Assembly: GCA_964016885.1 (NCBI GenBank)
Contig: OZ024743.1
Span: forward strand, 342,557,781 to 342,621,780
Origin: Eledone cirrhosa
Lineage: Eukaryota > Mollusca > Cephalopoda > Octopoda > Eledonidae
Length of the DNA stretch: 64,000 nucleotides
Reading direction: 5' to 3'
Shown: positions 32,740 to 43,130 of the stretch, piece after piece
Position numbering within the stretch: position 1 is the stretch's first letter
How the letters are laid out: every line of letters begins with the position of its first letter
Program-made: the position numbers and the translations under genes
Notes under the pieces: generated by a model
Told to the model about the DNA's origin: nothing
Databases searched by the model: none
What the model saw: only the letters and a program-made list of their open reading frames with translations

Positions 32740-34320
32740 ATGCGGCAAACATTTCTATATCTACAGAATCACATCCAATACTATATTGCAAAATACAATG
32801 CAAATATTTTACATAATCGACGCCTAAAACTATAATATGAATGCTACTACCCCGATTACAATACGCAATCACCTGGGAGCTCTATAACACAACTTACACA
32901 GTTCATATTCTAATCACACCATATATTATAAAAAAATCAGCCCTCTACGAAATTTTATACACAAAAGTTATATGTATGCCCACTATTCTACATAGTCTTT
33001 CAATCGTGCTTAATTTTTCACATTTCCCACTTAACACAGAACATAGAGATCAAAATCAACGCACATAACTATAATTACGCTTCACATATTTCATGTTCTA
33101 CACACTCACCTCACAGTATCATAAAACAGCTTACACAGTTCCTGCTCAATACACAATTTTTATTCTCCGTAACCAAATCCCAATAGTATAATACAACTGA
33201 AAGTGTATAGTTCTACACAGTTACTACCCAGGATCATAAGACAAATTATAAAGTGCATATAGGTCACTATCAACTTCGAATACACCTCACACAATACACA
33301 CTCTATATAGTCACATCCTATCACATACTAATACTATAGCTAATCTCTCATAGCTCATATACTTCACAATCAGCGCTTAATTCAATTACATGATTTACAA
33401 GCCAACAAAATAGACTCTAAGTGACTTGATCGCATCATCTGTAAAAATAAGGAATCGAATTTACTTCAAACCACAATACCACCTTTAAAATGGAAGACCA
33501 CATTGTAAAATGGACTACAGATTACATTGCCCGAAAATAAGTGAGGACGATCCTGACTGAAATGCTTTTATCACCGGCCTGCTAGTGTAGTGGATAGAAA
33601 GAATCGTTAGGCAGTCGGACAAAAGGCTTTGCGGCATTTACTTACGGTTGTTTACGTTTTGAGTTCAAATCCTACCAAGGCGGAATGTACCTTTCCTTGG
33701 CCGACACAACAGTAGGTAAATTACTGGGTTTATTTCATCCACTATCCTTACAAATTGTGTTCTTGTGCCAATGTTATAAATTCATATTATAACAATTTAC
33801 ATAATGCTTATTGGACACAACCAAATCCCAATACTATAATTCATATTTATATATTAAATATTCAACACAATCTTCTCCCTATACAATAACACGTTCACAA
33901 AGCATATGACCTCTCGAAATATTATAACACAATTCAAATAGTACACAACCTATCTAATACATTTTGTATAATATACTATAACTTCACCTCTCGACATACT
34001 TAGCACTTAATTTATCGCAATCAATTTTCGATATCATAAACGTAGTTGGAACATTACATATTCTTCACAATCAGCGAATATTCTAACATAAGTTAAACTG
34101 CACAGTTTCTATATAATCAACTCCCAATACGATAATTCAACTTTACGACGCACATTCTAAATAATCACATCCCAATAATATAAGAAACGGCACCATACAG
34201 AAAGTATTCGATACAATCAAGTTTCAATCAATAACAAAAATGACGCAACATATATTCGTCTCAAACACACGTTACTACTGCAATTCAACTTCTTCTGTAC
34301 GTACCCTACATTTAGCAATA
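32740..34320. repeat. Degenerate satellite, period about 46-48 bp
   Basis: The phrase 'cacatcccaatactataa' recurs in mutated form, for example near 32,774, 32,822, 33,178, 33,226, 33,824, 33,868, 33,910, 34,120 and 34,168. Neighbouring occurrences are 44-48 bp apart. The units also share 'acacagttcatattct'-like segments. Divergence between units is high. A SINE splits the array at 33,570-33,775. Confidence 0.65.
33570..33775 (+). mobile_element. tRNA-derived SINE of a distinct family
   Basis: ccggcctgctagtgtagtgg, atagaaagaatcgttaggc (A-box-like head), then gagttcaaatcctaccaagg (B box). The tail has ttactgggtttatttcatcc and gtgttcttgtgcc. Head and body differ from the common SINE. It lies inside the degenerate satellite. 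Confidence 0.75.
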
Positions 34321-34552
34321 TATGATTCCAGAGAACAATTGAATTTAGTTCTTAATGATGCAATCTGTTGCTGACGGAGGCAATCCTCATTTGATGTTGT
34401 TCTTTCAACGAAGATTAGAATTGCTCAAACCTAATATTTACAAGCTAACGAGAAAGCCTACACGTCTTTCCTCGATCTGTTAGATATAACAACCAAATCC
34501 CCCTTAAAATATAGTATAGTATCTTCAAAAACCAAAGGACATATTCAATAAT

Positions 34553-34730
34553 TGTTTCTACTTTTGGCACATGGCCAGCAATCACCCAGTACATTACTGG
34601 TACTTTATTTTATCGACCTCGTAAGGATGAAAGGCAAAGTTAACCTCGGCGGGATTTGAACTCAGATCGTAAAGGGACGTAACTATGCTGGAAAGCATGT
34701 CCGACCCCCTACCAATTCTGCCAATCCACC
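34553..34730 (-). mobile_element. tRNA-derived SINE, type I, first of a serial pair
   Basis: From tgtttctacttttggcac to gccaatccacc, minus orientation. It is preceded by atattcaataat (34,541-34,552) and followed by the same bases (34,731-34,742), a 12-bp target duplication. Confidence 0.92.
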
Positions 34731-34742
34731 ATATTCAATAAT

Positions 34743-34944
34743 GATTTTTGATTTAGGCACAAGGCCAACAATTTTTGGGGAGGGAAAAGTCAATTAAATC
34801 GACCCCGGTGTACTTTATTTTATCGACCTTGCAAGGATGAACGGCAAATCTAACCTCGGCGGGATTTGACGCAGAACGTAAAAGGCCATAACTCTGTGTC
34901 ACGCAGCATCTTGTTTGACTCTCTACCGACACAGCCAATCCACC
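34743..34944 (-). mobile_element. tRNA-derived SINE, type II, second of a serial pair
   Basis: From gatttttgatttaggcac to cagccaatccacc, with the type II insert (tttttggggagggaaaag). It uses the duplicated atattcaataat at 34,731 as its left repeat and tattcaataat at 34,945-34,955 as its right repeat. Both SINEs face the same way. Confidence 0.92.
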
Positions 34945-34959
34945 TATTCAATAATGAAA

Positions 34960-37020
34960 TCTGAAATAAATTGTCTGTAAATACTAGATGGTAATTGCTA
35001 GAATACATTTGATCGTAGGTTTGAGCGACCAGGACTGACCTGGGTCTAAACAACAATGGAATGGTAATTAAATATCTCTTAATGAAACTTAGATGCCTTA
35101 ATTAGAAGAGACGATATACTGGGTAATATTGTCTGAGATAAAATCTGATCGACAGGGATAAAATACCTTTGAACATTGATTTATTCGATCAGAGCTAACT
35201 TCGGATAAAAACAAAAGAATCATAGCTACTAATTCTAACTACTATAATTTAACCGGCAAGAAATAGCAGGCAAATCTCTCTCAAATTACATTTCACTGTT
35301 TTTAAAAAAGAAAGTGCATAGTGGATAATTAATTCTGAGATAAACTGTCTAAAAAAGCAGGATTGTCACAGGTGGAACACAATTGATTAACAGATACACG
35401 TATTAGTGATATTTGAAGACAAATTCACAAATTTTCTCATTTCCAGTGTTGTTGTTCTTTTTCGGCACATTATCAAGTACCTTTGTTTCGTAATATTTTA
35501 CAGCTTTTGAAGTAAATAATTAATTATTCCAATTTAAAAGATTACCGCTAGGAGTCATAAATGGAGTTTCAATCTTTTAGCAGACTAATTGTTAAAAGTT
35601 TTGACGTATCATTTTGCTAATATGTGGAGGAAATAATATGTCTCAGGATAATAATTTGCAAAGTTCCCTTAAATGGGCTGAAGTGGTAGAGCTCACGCCG
35701 AACTCTGCAAAATGTGAATTCAGTGTGAGAAAGTTATTCGTAAATCACACTTTAAAAGTAAGCAAAATGCTGTCACACGCCAAGAGATTGCGACCTCTGC
35801 TGGTGTTTCATGTGCCTAGAAATTTCAAGGAACATGAACATTTCGTCTGGTTAATTGTGTTCTATTGAAAATCGATTGAAAGTCTGACTGAAACTGGTGC
35901 CCCGCATTTTGAAGTGTCTATTTATAACATTTTATCAATATCTTATTGTCAGTTGAATATCTTGAAACGATTAAGAAAACGAAAAAAGTGTTGAGAACTT
36001 ACGTTTGGCACAGACGGATTTATATGATTAATAAATGTTTATTAATAAGATATGAGCAGTTATTTCACATATATTGAATTATATAGAACGGGAGTTCAGA
36101 CTTGAATATCACCAAGCAATGACTTAAATGCTAAGCTGTGTCGTTGTAGACTATAACTTTCAGAGTTATCATAAGATGCAGTTTCGTATGAAAATGAATT
36201 GACGTCATATGAGGAAAAAATATAAAGCAGACGAAATTTATGATGAGATTGGATGCCCAACACGAATTTTCCATATGAAACGATTCATATACTATAGATA
36301 TACGATTAATATATATAGATATACCCAGCACAAACACTCCTTTTGGTGCAGGACAAGGGAGAATTCTGTCGCCATGCCTCATACTGAGTCTCCGTGACCA
36401 AAGAGCACATCATTCCCAACATCAAATGGAGCAATATGGACAGAATACGTGAATACCACTCGTAAAGCGATCGTATCTTCAATATAACACATACATTGGT
36501 TTTGAGGCAATTTTAAAAGTTTGTTATACAAAATTTAGAAGGGATTTAAAATAATGTGTACATTGATAACATGTTTTATACGTTTTTTTTTTACTCAAAC
36601 GGTTGAACTTAAAATATTCTGGTAACAGATAGATGACTTTTTGATGGTAGATTTTAATAAATTAGCATGATTGGTATTATCATAGAACACCACAATCGAT
36701 TTCAATCGAAAACAAATTCCTCGTTTTGTTTCCAAGATTCTGGCAATCAAGTTTTTTCCCCCGGAGACGGAGGGGTGGGGGGGGTCCCCTCGGATAACCC
36801 CTATCCTAGGTGTTTTCCCTACTGATGATATTTTTCGCATATTATCAACGAATATGACCTCTAAACCAGTCGGAAACGAATAGATTTGTAGACAAAGTGG
36901 GGTGAAAGGGGAATAAATTATCATCGGAGTTTCGCGGATCTACACACCTCTCGCGTTTGGTGGGAAATAATTATCTTTCCTTTTTTTTCTGGACCTCTTA
37001 GATGCTTACAATCGACTTTT
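34960..37020. other. No recognisable gene
   Basis: About 2 kb of apparently single-copy AT-rich DNA. The open frame at 35,614-35,868 (84 codons, plus) has balanced composition but no recognised motif, and I do not call it. A G-rich stretch lies near 36,760-36,790. Confidence 0.45.
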
Positions 37021-37024
37021 TCCG

Positions 37025-37128
37025 GATTAGGGTTAGGGTTATGGTTAGGTTTAGAGTTAGTGTTAGGTTTAGCGTTAGGGTTAGGATTTTAGGTTAGGTT
37101 TAGGGGTTAGTTTTAAGGTTAGGGTTTC
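37025..37128. repeat. Degenerate interstitial telomere-like repeat (TTAGGG)n
   Basis: ggattagggttagggttatgg followed by many ttaggt/ttagggt variants for about 100 bp. Molluscan telomeres use TTAGGG. The high divergence points to an old internal tract, not a chromosome end. Confidence 0.85.
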
Positions 37129-37309
37129 CGTTTTCTGGAAAAAAATTTGATTGCAAACATTTTGGAGGTTAGATTAGTTGATATCATAAAAACAGCGAGA
37201 AAAAGAATTCCACTGAAATCCTGTGGAGTGATCTTCTATAAATTTACCGCATGATTTCAATAAACCGCCAAATAAATTTTCTCAATCTTACTGAAATTTA
37301 CCATCGAAA

Positions 37310-37500
37310 TGGGCGTTCCTTAATCGGATCTGTACAAGACATGCCAGGACAGCCCATCATCGTTGGAAAAGGAAAGACAGCCCAACATGTGACTGTGAGG
37401 ACTCTGACCAGACAGTACCGCATGTTATTCAGGATTGCTCCCTCAGACGTTTTCCTGGCGGCCTGGACGCAATCCATAATGCTGCAAATGTCACCTTGGT
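37310..37500 (+). pseudogene. LINE C-terminal fragment, second copy of the 23 kb family
   Basis: Plus strand encodes CDCEDSDQTVPHVIQDC then SLRRFPGGLDAIHNAAN. It is homologous to 23,340-23,440 and to the 'ccttaatcg' segment before it. It lacks everything upstream of the knuckle. An unrelated frame of 107 codons (37,251-37,574) overlaps it and is a shadow. Confidence 0.7.
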
Positions 37501-37579
37501 CTGGCTCTTGGGTGTACATGTCTGAGGAATTCTCAGACAATTTCTCAAAACAGGCAGAGGTCCATTTATCTTAATTAAA

Positions 37580-38640
37580 TATATGTCTTTATATATTCCT
37601 TATTATCTCTATACTTATGTACATATTAAAGTATATTCGTTACATTGCCAGGTGGTGCTATTAAGTTAGACGTGGCCTGGGCCAATACTGGCCGAAACCT
37701 ATCAAAGTTATATCATATATCTGCGGGATATTTAAAAGAAGATATGGCATTATAAAATAACCACAGTTAGGTTATTGCTGCCGGTAAAAGAACCGCCACG
37801 AGGACTTTAAGTATGACAAAAACGAACTTATGTTTTCGACCTCAGAATGATGAAAGACTAAGTTAACCTTCGCAGAGTTCGAAATCCACAAGACATTCAT
37901 TTCAACACTTTAAGGATTCTGCAGTCTTTAAGTCTCATAAGGTCGATTACTAAATTTGGTACAAGGCAACTAGTTTTAATATTTTATAAGTGTGTGGTGG
38001 GATGGAGTAGTCAACTATATCGATCCTAATAAATTGTTGCGTTGCTACATATTTTATCAGACTTACTACTGATTCTATCATTTCTCCGCCTTCTGTAGCT
38101 CGGAAAATATTAACAATATGGTAACACAGAGATTATGTTGAGGTAAAATCATTTAACACATTTATCACAATAGAAAACGAAGACAGCATGCTTTGATCTA
38201 AAATATCGGTGTCGATGAGAATAGTGTTAAATCGAAAAGAAATTCCTAATGTACTTTAAAATGTTATATTTCTGAAATATATTTTGTTATAGTGATTGTA
38301 GAAATATATCAAAGAATCTGTTTTCGGGAATAACTATGTTTAAGTTAGTGTCGCCTGGAAAGGAATGGGAAATGCTTTGATCTTTAAGTGATACATCTCA
38401 GGCTTGCATAGTTCTTTGTTTTAAATAATCGGTTTACGATATTGATATCGATTAACTATAAGCAATTTAATTACGGATATGTTGCTGCATTTATTATACA
38501 TTCTTTTAACTTATAGAAAATAGCATAAAAGGATAAATTTCATTCTTGAGATTCAAACATTTGTTTTGATTATCTACAAATTAGGGGGTGTAAGCAGAAT
38601 CGCCTGGCTGCATAGATCACTCATACTGGTTTGATCCGAC
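37580..38640. other. No recognisable gene
   Basis: AT-rich DNA. Weak SINE-body-like words near 37,760-37,900 (ttgctgccggtaaaag, cgacctcagaatgatgaaag) may be a very old SINE copy. Nothing else is recognised. Confidence 0.4.
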
Positions 38641-38654
38641 TACATACATATGCT

Positions 38655-38655
38655 T

Positions 38656-38695
<40 letters not shown>

Positions 38696-38715
38696 ACACA
38701 CATATATATATATGT
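38655..38715. repeat. (AC)n and (TA)n microsatellite
   Basis: About 35 bp of AC followed by a short TA/GTAT run. Confidence 0.9.
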
Positions 38716-38727
38716 ATGTGTGTATGT

Positions 38728-38956
38728 GGAAGCACGCGGTAAGTGTGTTGGATTTACGATCATAATGTCGTGGGTTCGATTCCTGAGTTGCGTGTTGTGT
38801 TCTTGAGCAAATGCTTCATTTGTCGTTGCTCCAGCACACTCAGCTGATAATGAATACCAGCAATAGCATGCGATGGTCTGGCGTCCTGTCCAGGGGGGAG
38901 TCTTGTACTCTCAGTCGCTTCACGCCATGAAACCGGGACAAGCACCGGCCAAATGA
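38728..38956 (+). mobile_element. tRNA-derived SINE, third family
   Basis: gaagcacgcggtaagtgtg (A-box-like), gtgggttcgattcctgag (B box ggttcgattcc), then ctcagctgataatgaatacc and a body with ggtctggcgtcctgtcc. Related to 49,738-49,955 through gcgttgctcca-like and actcarctg blocks. Confidence 0.8.
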
Positions 38957-39076
38957 CTTAAGACTTCCGACTTAAGACAGACTTTAGACTTCTATGTGTG
39001 TATGTATGTAAGTATGTATATATTTAATTACCCATTTATCTATATACATATATATCCATGCGTGCATGTGTGTTTG

Positions 39077-39107
<31 letters not shown>

Positions 39108-39189
39108 CAAGGTTGAACACTGGAAGGTAATATCCGTAGTAGTAGCGCACTCAGTCCATGGGACGAGTTTGGTAGAAGTAGTAACACAA

Positions 39190-39280
39190 CAGTTAGTTCA
39201 CCATACAGAGAAAATTCCGAGCTGAAGATCCGCTAAGGTGAAACATTTGTTCTCGGTATGGTGAACTAACTGTTGTTAAT
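39190..39280. repeat. Inverted repeat forming an extended helix I
   Basis: aacagttagttcaccatac and gtatggtgaactaactgtt pair outside the hammerhead at 39,217-39,256, so the ribozyme sits at the tip of a roughly 90-base hairpin. Confidence 0.88.
39217..39256 (+). ncRNA. Type I hammerhead ribozyme motif, intact core, compact
   Basis: Plus strand: helix I CCGAG with CUCGG, continued by the outer inverted repeat; core CUGAAGA (39,222-39,228); helix II CC with GG around GCUAA, closed by a U-U; GAAA at 39,240-39,243; helix III AC-AUUU-GU; predicted cleavage triplet GUU. At 40 bases it is the most compact copy. Confidence 0.75.
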
Positions 39281-39299
39281 TATTCTATCCCCCCCCTCC

Positions 39300-39319
<20 letters not shown>

Positions 39320-39350
<31 letters not shown>
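39320..39350. repeat. (TC)n-(TA)n microsatellite
   Basis: Short compound array spanning roughly 39,299-39,350. Confidence 0.9.
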
Positions 39351-39353
<3 letters not shown>

Positions 39354-39414
39354 CCCAAGACTCTGATACCATCAACACTATCAACACAGAGCTGGCATAT
39401 CTATGAACTGACTA

Positions 39415-39470
39415 ACTGCCAGATGAGGTCATAGCCATTCAATGGCTATCATCGAAATATATATAGCAGT
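39415..39470 (+). ncRNA. Type I hammerhead motif, one core change, homologue of 25,315
   Basis: Plus strand: helix I ACUGC with GCAGU; core CAGAUGA (U4 changed to A); helix II AUAGCCAU with AUGGCUAU, stronger than in the 25,315 copy; GAAA at 39,454-39,457; helix III AUAUAUAU; triplet AUA. The C-G to U-A change in helix II relative to 25,315 supports a conserved fold. Confidence 0.65.
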
Positions 39471-39511
39471 AAATAAAGGATTATGAGTTCATGCAATTGA
39501 CTTATGTTTCG

Positions 39512-39553
<42 letters not shown>

Positions 39554-39557
<4 letters not shown>

Positions 39558-39922
39558 TGTATATATAGTGTTTTTGCAATACACTGTGTGCTTAATTAAA
39601 AGCATTTTGAAGACCTTACGCTATTGTTTTAAATGAGTGACAGTGTCCAGCAAAAATTGAAAATTAGAATTGGTGCTATTTCAGAGCACCAATTCTAATT
39701 TTCAATTTTTGCTGGACCGGCAACCGCTCTGTATAATCAGTTCCTGATTATTACTGGAATTCTATAGGAATCCAACATTTATAATTTTGAGTGCTCAGCT
39801 TTGATAAGTACCAACAAGTACGAAACAGAGCTCTGTCACTACTTTAAAACAATAGCGTAAGGTCTTCAAAAAGCTTTTAATTAAGCATAAAGTGTATTGC
39901 AAAATACACTATATATACATTC
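39554..39922. repeat. Nested inverted repeat, outer arms 90 bp
   Basis: Outer arms gaatgtatatatagtg... (39,554-39,643) and ...cactatatatacattc (39,833-39,922). Inside is a second hairpin at 39,647-39,716 (gtccagcaaaaattg... and ...caatttttgctggac). The interior also has ggaccggcaaccgctctg, shared with the 41 kb element. Confidence 0.9.
39801..39837 (+). ncRNA. Partial hammerhead motif
   Basis: UUGAUAA then helix II GUAC with GUAC, GAAA at 39,822-39,825, helix III CAGAGCUCUG closed by A-U, and GUC. Helices II and III are perfect, but C3 and G8 are changed and I find no helix I. A degraded relative of the 21,189 type core. Confidence 0.45.
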
Positions 39923-39978
39923 ATATATATATATATCTATTTCAGAGCACCAATTCTAATTTATATATATATATAATT

Positions 39979-40210
39979 AAGGCGTTCGCTCCAACATAGC
40001 TGTAAACATATGAGTATGTGTATTTTGTATATCGATTGATATACGGTATGTATACAAATAAAAATTTGAAAGCCATTAGCTATGAATTTTAGAAACTGAT
40101 CGTGGGACGCCCCCTAGCAAGTTCTAGTAGACACAAGGGGGAAATGACCAATGGCCGTTTCTGACTGATGGTCGTTATCAATACATTGCTCCCATTTATT
40201 TCGCTTTCTG
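39979..40210. repeat. Single arm of the 3,430 family
   Basis: aattaaggcgttcgctccaac, tagctgtaaacatatg, attgatatacggtatg, aataaaaatttgaaagcc. The order matches 3,280-3,570. A hammerhead-like UUGAUAA...GAAA is visible on the minus strand near 40,150-40,175 but is degraded. Confidence 0.7.
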
Positions 40211-40537
40211 CTGGAACTCAATATAGGTGAACACATATAGTTTTGACGCCTAAGTACATGTGCTGATTAGTTTCATGTACATACGAAACTGTTGGCTGGC
40301 TCAGCCTAAACAAGAAATAGAATTAAGGTGTTCGTTTCAACCTAGCTGTATACATATAAGTATAGCTGTGCAGTCAACAGTCATATTTTCTTTGCTGCGT
40401 GCATGCTTGCATACTCTACAGCTCTATACATGATAAGCATTGATACTTTCTATTTTATATTGATCTATTTTCTATTTTCTATTCGCTGCTTGTGTTCGCC
40501 GTAATCCTGTCTCCTTACATAACTAATTCTGTAATTA

Positions 40538-40611
40538 ACACCTGATGAAATCGCCCGAGCCTTGCATCATAACCGGATGATGAAACTGGGCCATCGAAAT
40601 ATGTGTAGTGT
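40538..40611 (+). ncRNA. Type I hammerhead ribozyme motif, intact core, branched helix II
   Basis: Plus strand: helix I ACAC with GUGU, extended after a small internal loop by GUAA with UUAC; core CUGAUGA (40,542-40,548); helix II GCCC with GGGC plus an inner GCAUCAU with AUGAUG; GAAA at 40,596-40,599; short helix III (AU with GU); triplet GUA. A diverged minus-strand homologue at 7,269 pairs different bases in helix II. Confidence 0.75.
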
Positions 40612-40671
40612 ATTTACGGAATTAAAATTCTGAAGAAAGCTTCCTGTCCGGCCTGCTGTTATTTTTAATGA

Positions 40672-40674
<3 letters not shown>

Positions 40675-40740
<66 letters not shown>
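40675..40740. repeat. (TA)n microsatellite
   Basis: TA array with one tttata. It directly precedes the large inverted repeat. Confidence 0.95.
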
Positions 40741-40743
<3 letters not shown>

Positions 40744-40900
40744 TGGATTAAATGCTCTGAAATAGCGATATATATGTGAAGATAGACATAGAATATTCGA
40801 AAATATTCTGTATGTTTATAATAAACATTTTGAAGACCTAATCGCTATAGAATAGAATACGTCACGTATTACAATTAGATTCTCGATAAAAGCAAGGGAA

Positions 40901-40943
40901 GTAACCTACGCGTTTCATTCTCATTAGAAATCTTCAGGATTAC
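40901..40943 (-). ncRNA. Type I hammerhead ribozyme motif, intact core (arm B)
   Basis: Minus strand: helix I GUAAUC with GGUUAC (one G-U); core CUGAAGA (40,931-40,937); helix II UUCU with AGAA around AAUG; GAAA at 40,913-40,916; minimal helix III ACGCGU; triplet GUA. The two-base helix III loop is the PLE/retrozyme form thought to act as a dimer. Confidence 0.82.
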
Positions 40944-41181
40944 ATATCCAGTGCTTTTATCGAGAATGACACAGCTAGAGACTTATAGAATACTTAGCTG
41001 TGTACAGAATATTTTCGAATATTCTATGTCTATCTTCACATATATATCGCTATTTCAGAGCATTTAATCCAATTTCTAATTTCTGCCGGACCGGCAACCG
41101 CTCTTTCAAACCAGTTCCTGTACACAGCTAAGTATTCTATAAGTCTCTAGCTGTGTCATTCTCGATAAAAGCACTGGATAT

Positions 41182-41224
41182 GTAGTCCTGAAGATTTCTA
41201 ATGAGAATGAAACGCGTAGGTTAC
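41182..41224 (+). ncRNA. Type I hammerhead ribozyme motif, intact core (arm B')
   Basis: Plus strand mirror of the preceding motif. Helix I GUAGUC with GGUUAC; the A-to-G change turns a U-A pair into U-G, so pairing is kept. Core CUGAAGA (41,188-41,194), GAAA (41,209-41,212), helix III ACGCGU, triplet GUA. Confidence 0.82.
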
Positions 41225-41339
41225 TTCCCTTGCTTTTATCGAGAATCTAATTGTAATACGTGACGTATTCTCTTCTATAGCGATTAGGTCTTCAAAATGT
41301 TTATTATAAACATACAGAATATTTTCGAATATTCTATGT

Positions 41340-41344
41340 CTATC

Positions 41345-41398
<54 letters not shown>
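41340..41398. repeat. (TA)n microsatellite
   Basis: TA array between two hammerhead-bearing elements. Confidence 0.95.
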
Positions 41399-41399
<1 letters not shown>

Positions 41400-41439
41400 G
41401 TAGGTCCCGGGCTGAGTCGGGGATAACCACAGTAAGTAA

Positions 41440-41738
<299 letters not shown>

Positions 41739-41747
41739 TAGATAGAT

Positions 41748-41817
41748 AGAATGTTAAACTGAAATAAAATCACGCAGAAATATATATCACAGTAAATCAA
41801 ATTATACATTTGATTAT
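41748..41817. repeat. 70-bp direct repeat, copy 1
   Basis: gttaaactgaaataaaatcac... to ...aattatacatttgattat. An almost identical copy is at 42,276-42,345, 528 bp away in the same orientation. Confidence 0.85.
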
Positions 41818-42275
41818 ATATATATATTTATTTATTTATTTATTATATATATATATATATGAAGATGCATGTGTACGTGGGCACATAAATATCATGCATG
41901 TAAATGTGTTCCGTATATATTAAAGTGATAATCAATAATACATGCCAGACAAAGAAACATATATTAATAACGTGTATTGAAATGTTCCTCTTTCCCTTCA
42001 TTCGATTATTTTCTTTTTCGTATAATCAGTTCTTAATGATAAATACGTTTGGCGCTGCACCTGCAACATATAACATGAAATCATATTTACCATGACTTCA
42101 ACATTCACCACCTTTGGTTTATTTATTTAGATATTATATAGTGTAAACCTAAAATATAATAAAATACACCATATTATAATGGACATATATTAATATTTAC
42201 ATTTACATGTGTACAGTCAATGTTATTAAAATGTTCGTTTCAGAAGTATGTCTCTTAGGCTTCGTGGACATGCAT

Positions 42276-42345
42276 CTAGAACATTAAACTGAAATAAAAT
42301 CACACAGAAATATATATCACAGTAAATCAAATTATACATTTGATT
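42276..42345. repeat. 70-bp direct repeat, copy 2
   Basis: Matches 41,748-41,817 with about two substitutions. The DNA between (41,818-42,275) has (TATT)n and unidentified AT-rich sequence. It looks like a local tandem duplication of about 528 bp of which only the ends still match, or the two ends of a small element. Confidence 0.85.
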
Positions 42346-42555
42346 ATGCGAAATGTTTTACACCAGAATGTAAAGGTTCTCAGGGATTGTTTTTTTAAAT
42401 TGTAACTTGAAAAGTAGCAGAATTTAAGGGTTGAATTCTTGTGATTAAAAAACAGAACAATACTGTATTTCATAACAATATTTATCATCCTTCTGTGTTA
42501 ATGCATTCAGCAGTGAAAAATATGCCTCACACCCAAACAAACTCTGTATACATAA

Positions 42556-42565
<10 letters not shown>

Positions 42566-42589
<24 letters not shown>

Positions 42590-42612
42590 TTGTGTGTATG
42601 GGTGTGTGTTTG

Positions 42613-42647
<35 letters not shown>

Positions 42648-42660
42648 GTCTGTGTGTATT
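42566..42660. repeat. (GT)n-rich microsatellite
   Basis: GT units with tttg and gtatg variants. Confidence 0.95.
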
Positions 42661-42690
42661 TGCGGCCATTTTATATGAATGTCTTCTAGG

Positions 42691-42830
42691 GATGACCAGC
42701 GTGAGGACGATACTGGATGCACTGCGGGAGAACTGGCAAACGCTATGAGAGACAGAGATGAATGGAGGAAACGTGTCGTAGAAGGCCGAGCAAGCTCGAC
42801 CTGATGATGATGATGATTATATGAATATAT
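42691..42830 (+). pseudogene. LINE 3' end with (ATG)n tail, 5'-truncated
   Basis: Plus strand encodes DDQREDDTGCTAGELANAMR then DRDEWRKRVVEGRASST and TGA at 42,802-42,804, directly followed by (GAT)n. This is the typical last ~35 residues of a LINE ORF2 and its trinucleotide tail. It is analogous to the minus-strand end at 25,857. Confidence 0.7.
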
Positions 42831-42844
42831 ATATGAATGTATAT

Positions 42845-43090
42845 ATGCGCGCGCATGTTCACACACATACACACACAAACAAACACACGCACACACACGT
42901 CCGTCACACTCACATACATAGAAACAATACGTAAAGGTCACACAGACACACACACATACATTCATACACACACTCATCCGACACACGTGTGAAAATATAC
43001 ACACGCGAACACAAACGCACACACTCACATACATAGAAACTTTAGAAAATGTCACTTACACACACACACTTATCCAACATACATGTGATA

Positions 43091-43130
<40 letters not shown>

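Larger units (their letters stand above)
40741..41357. repeat. 617-bp inverted-dimer element with two opposed hammerheads
   Basis: Order A-B-A'-B'-A''. A (40,741-40,812) is inverted at A' (41,004-41,077). B (40,813-41,003) is inverted at B' (41,116-41,315). Part of A' is repeated directly as A'' (41,316-41,357). The plus-strand unit A'-B' is about 311 bp and is followed by the start of the next unit, a tandem-like layout. Arms differ at only a few positions. Flanked by (TA)n on both sides. No coding capacity. The hammerheads are listed separately. Confidence 0.9.

Noticed and set aside
35614..35868. 84-codon plus-strand frame with balanced composition
   Set aside because: Could be an exon, but no splice or domain evidence that I can defend. 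Kept out of the gene list.
42790..42825. CTGATGATGATGATG as repeated hammerhead cores
   Set aside because: It is the (GAT)n tail of a LINE end and no GAAA follows.
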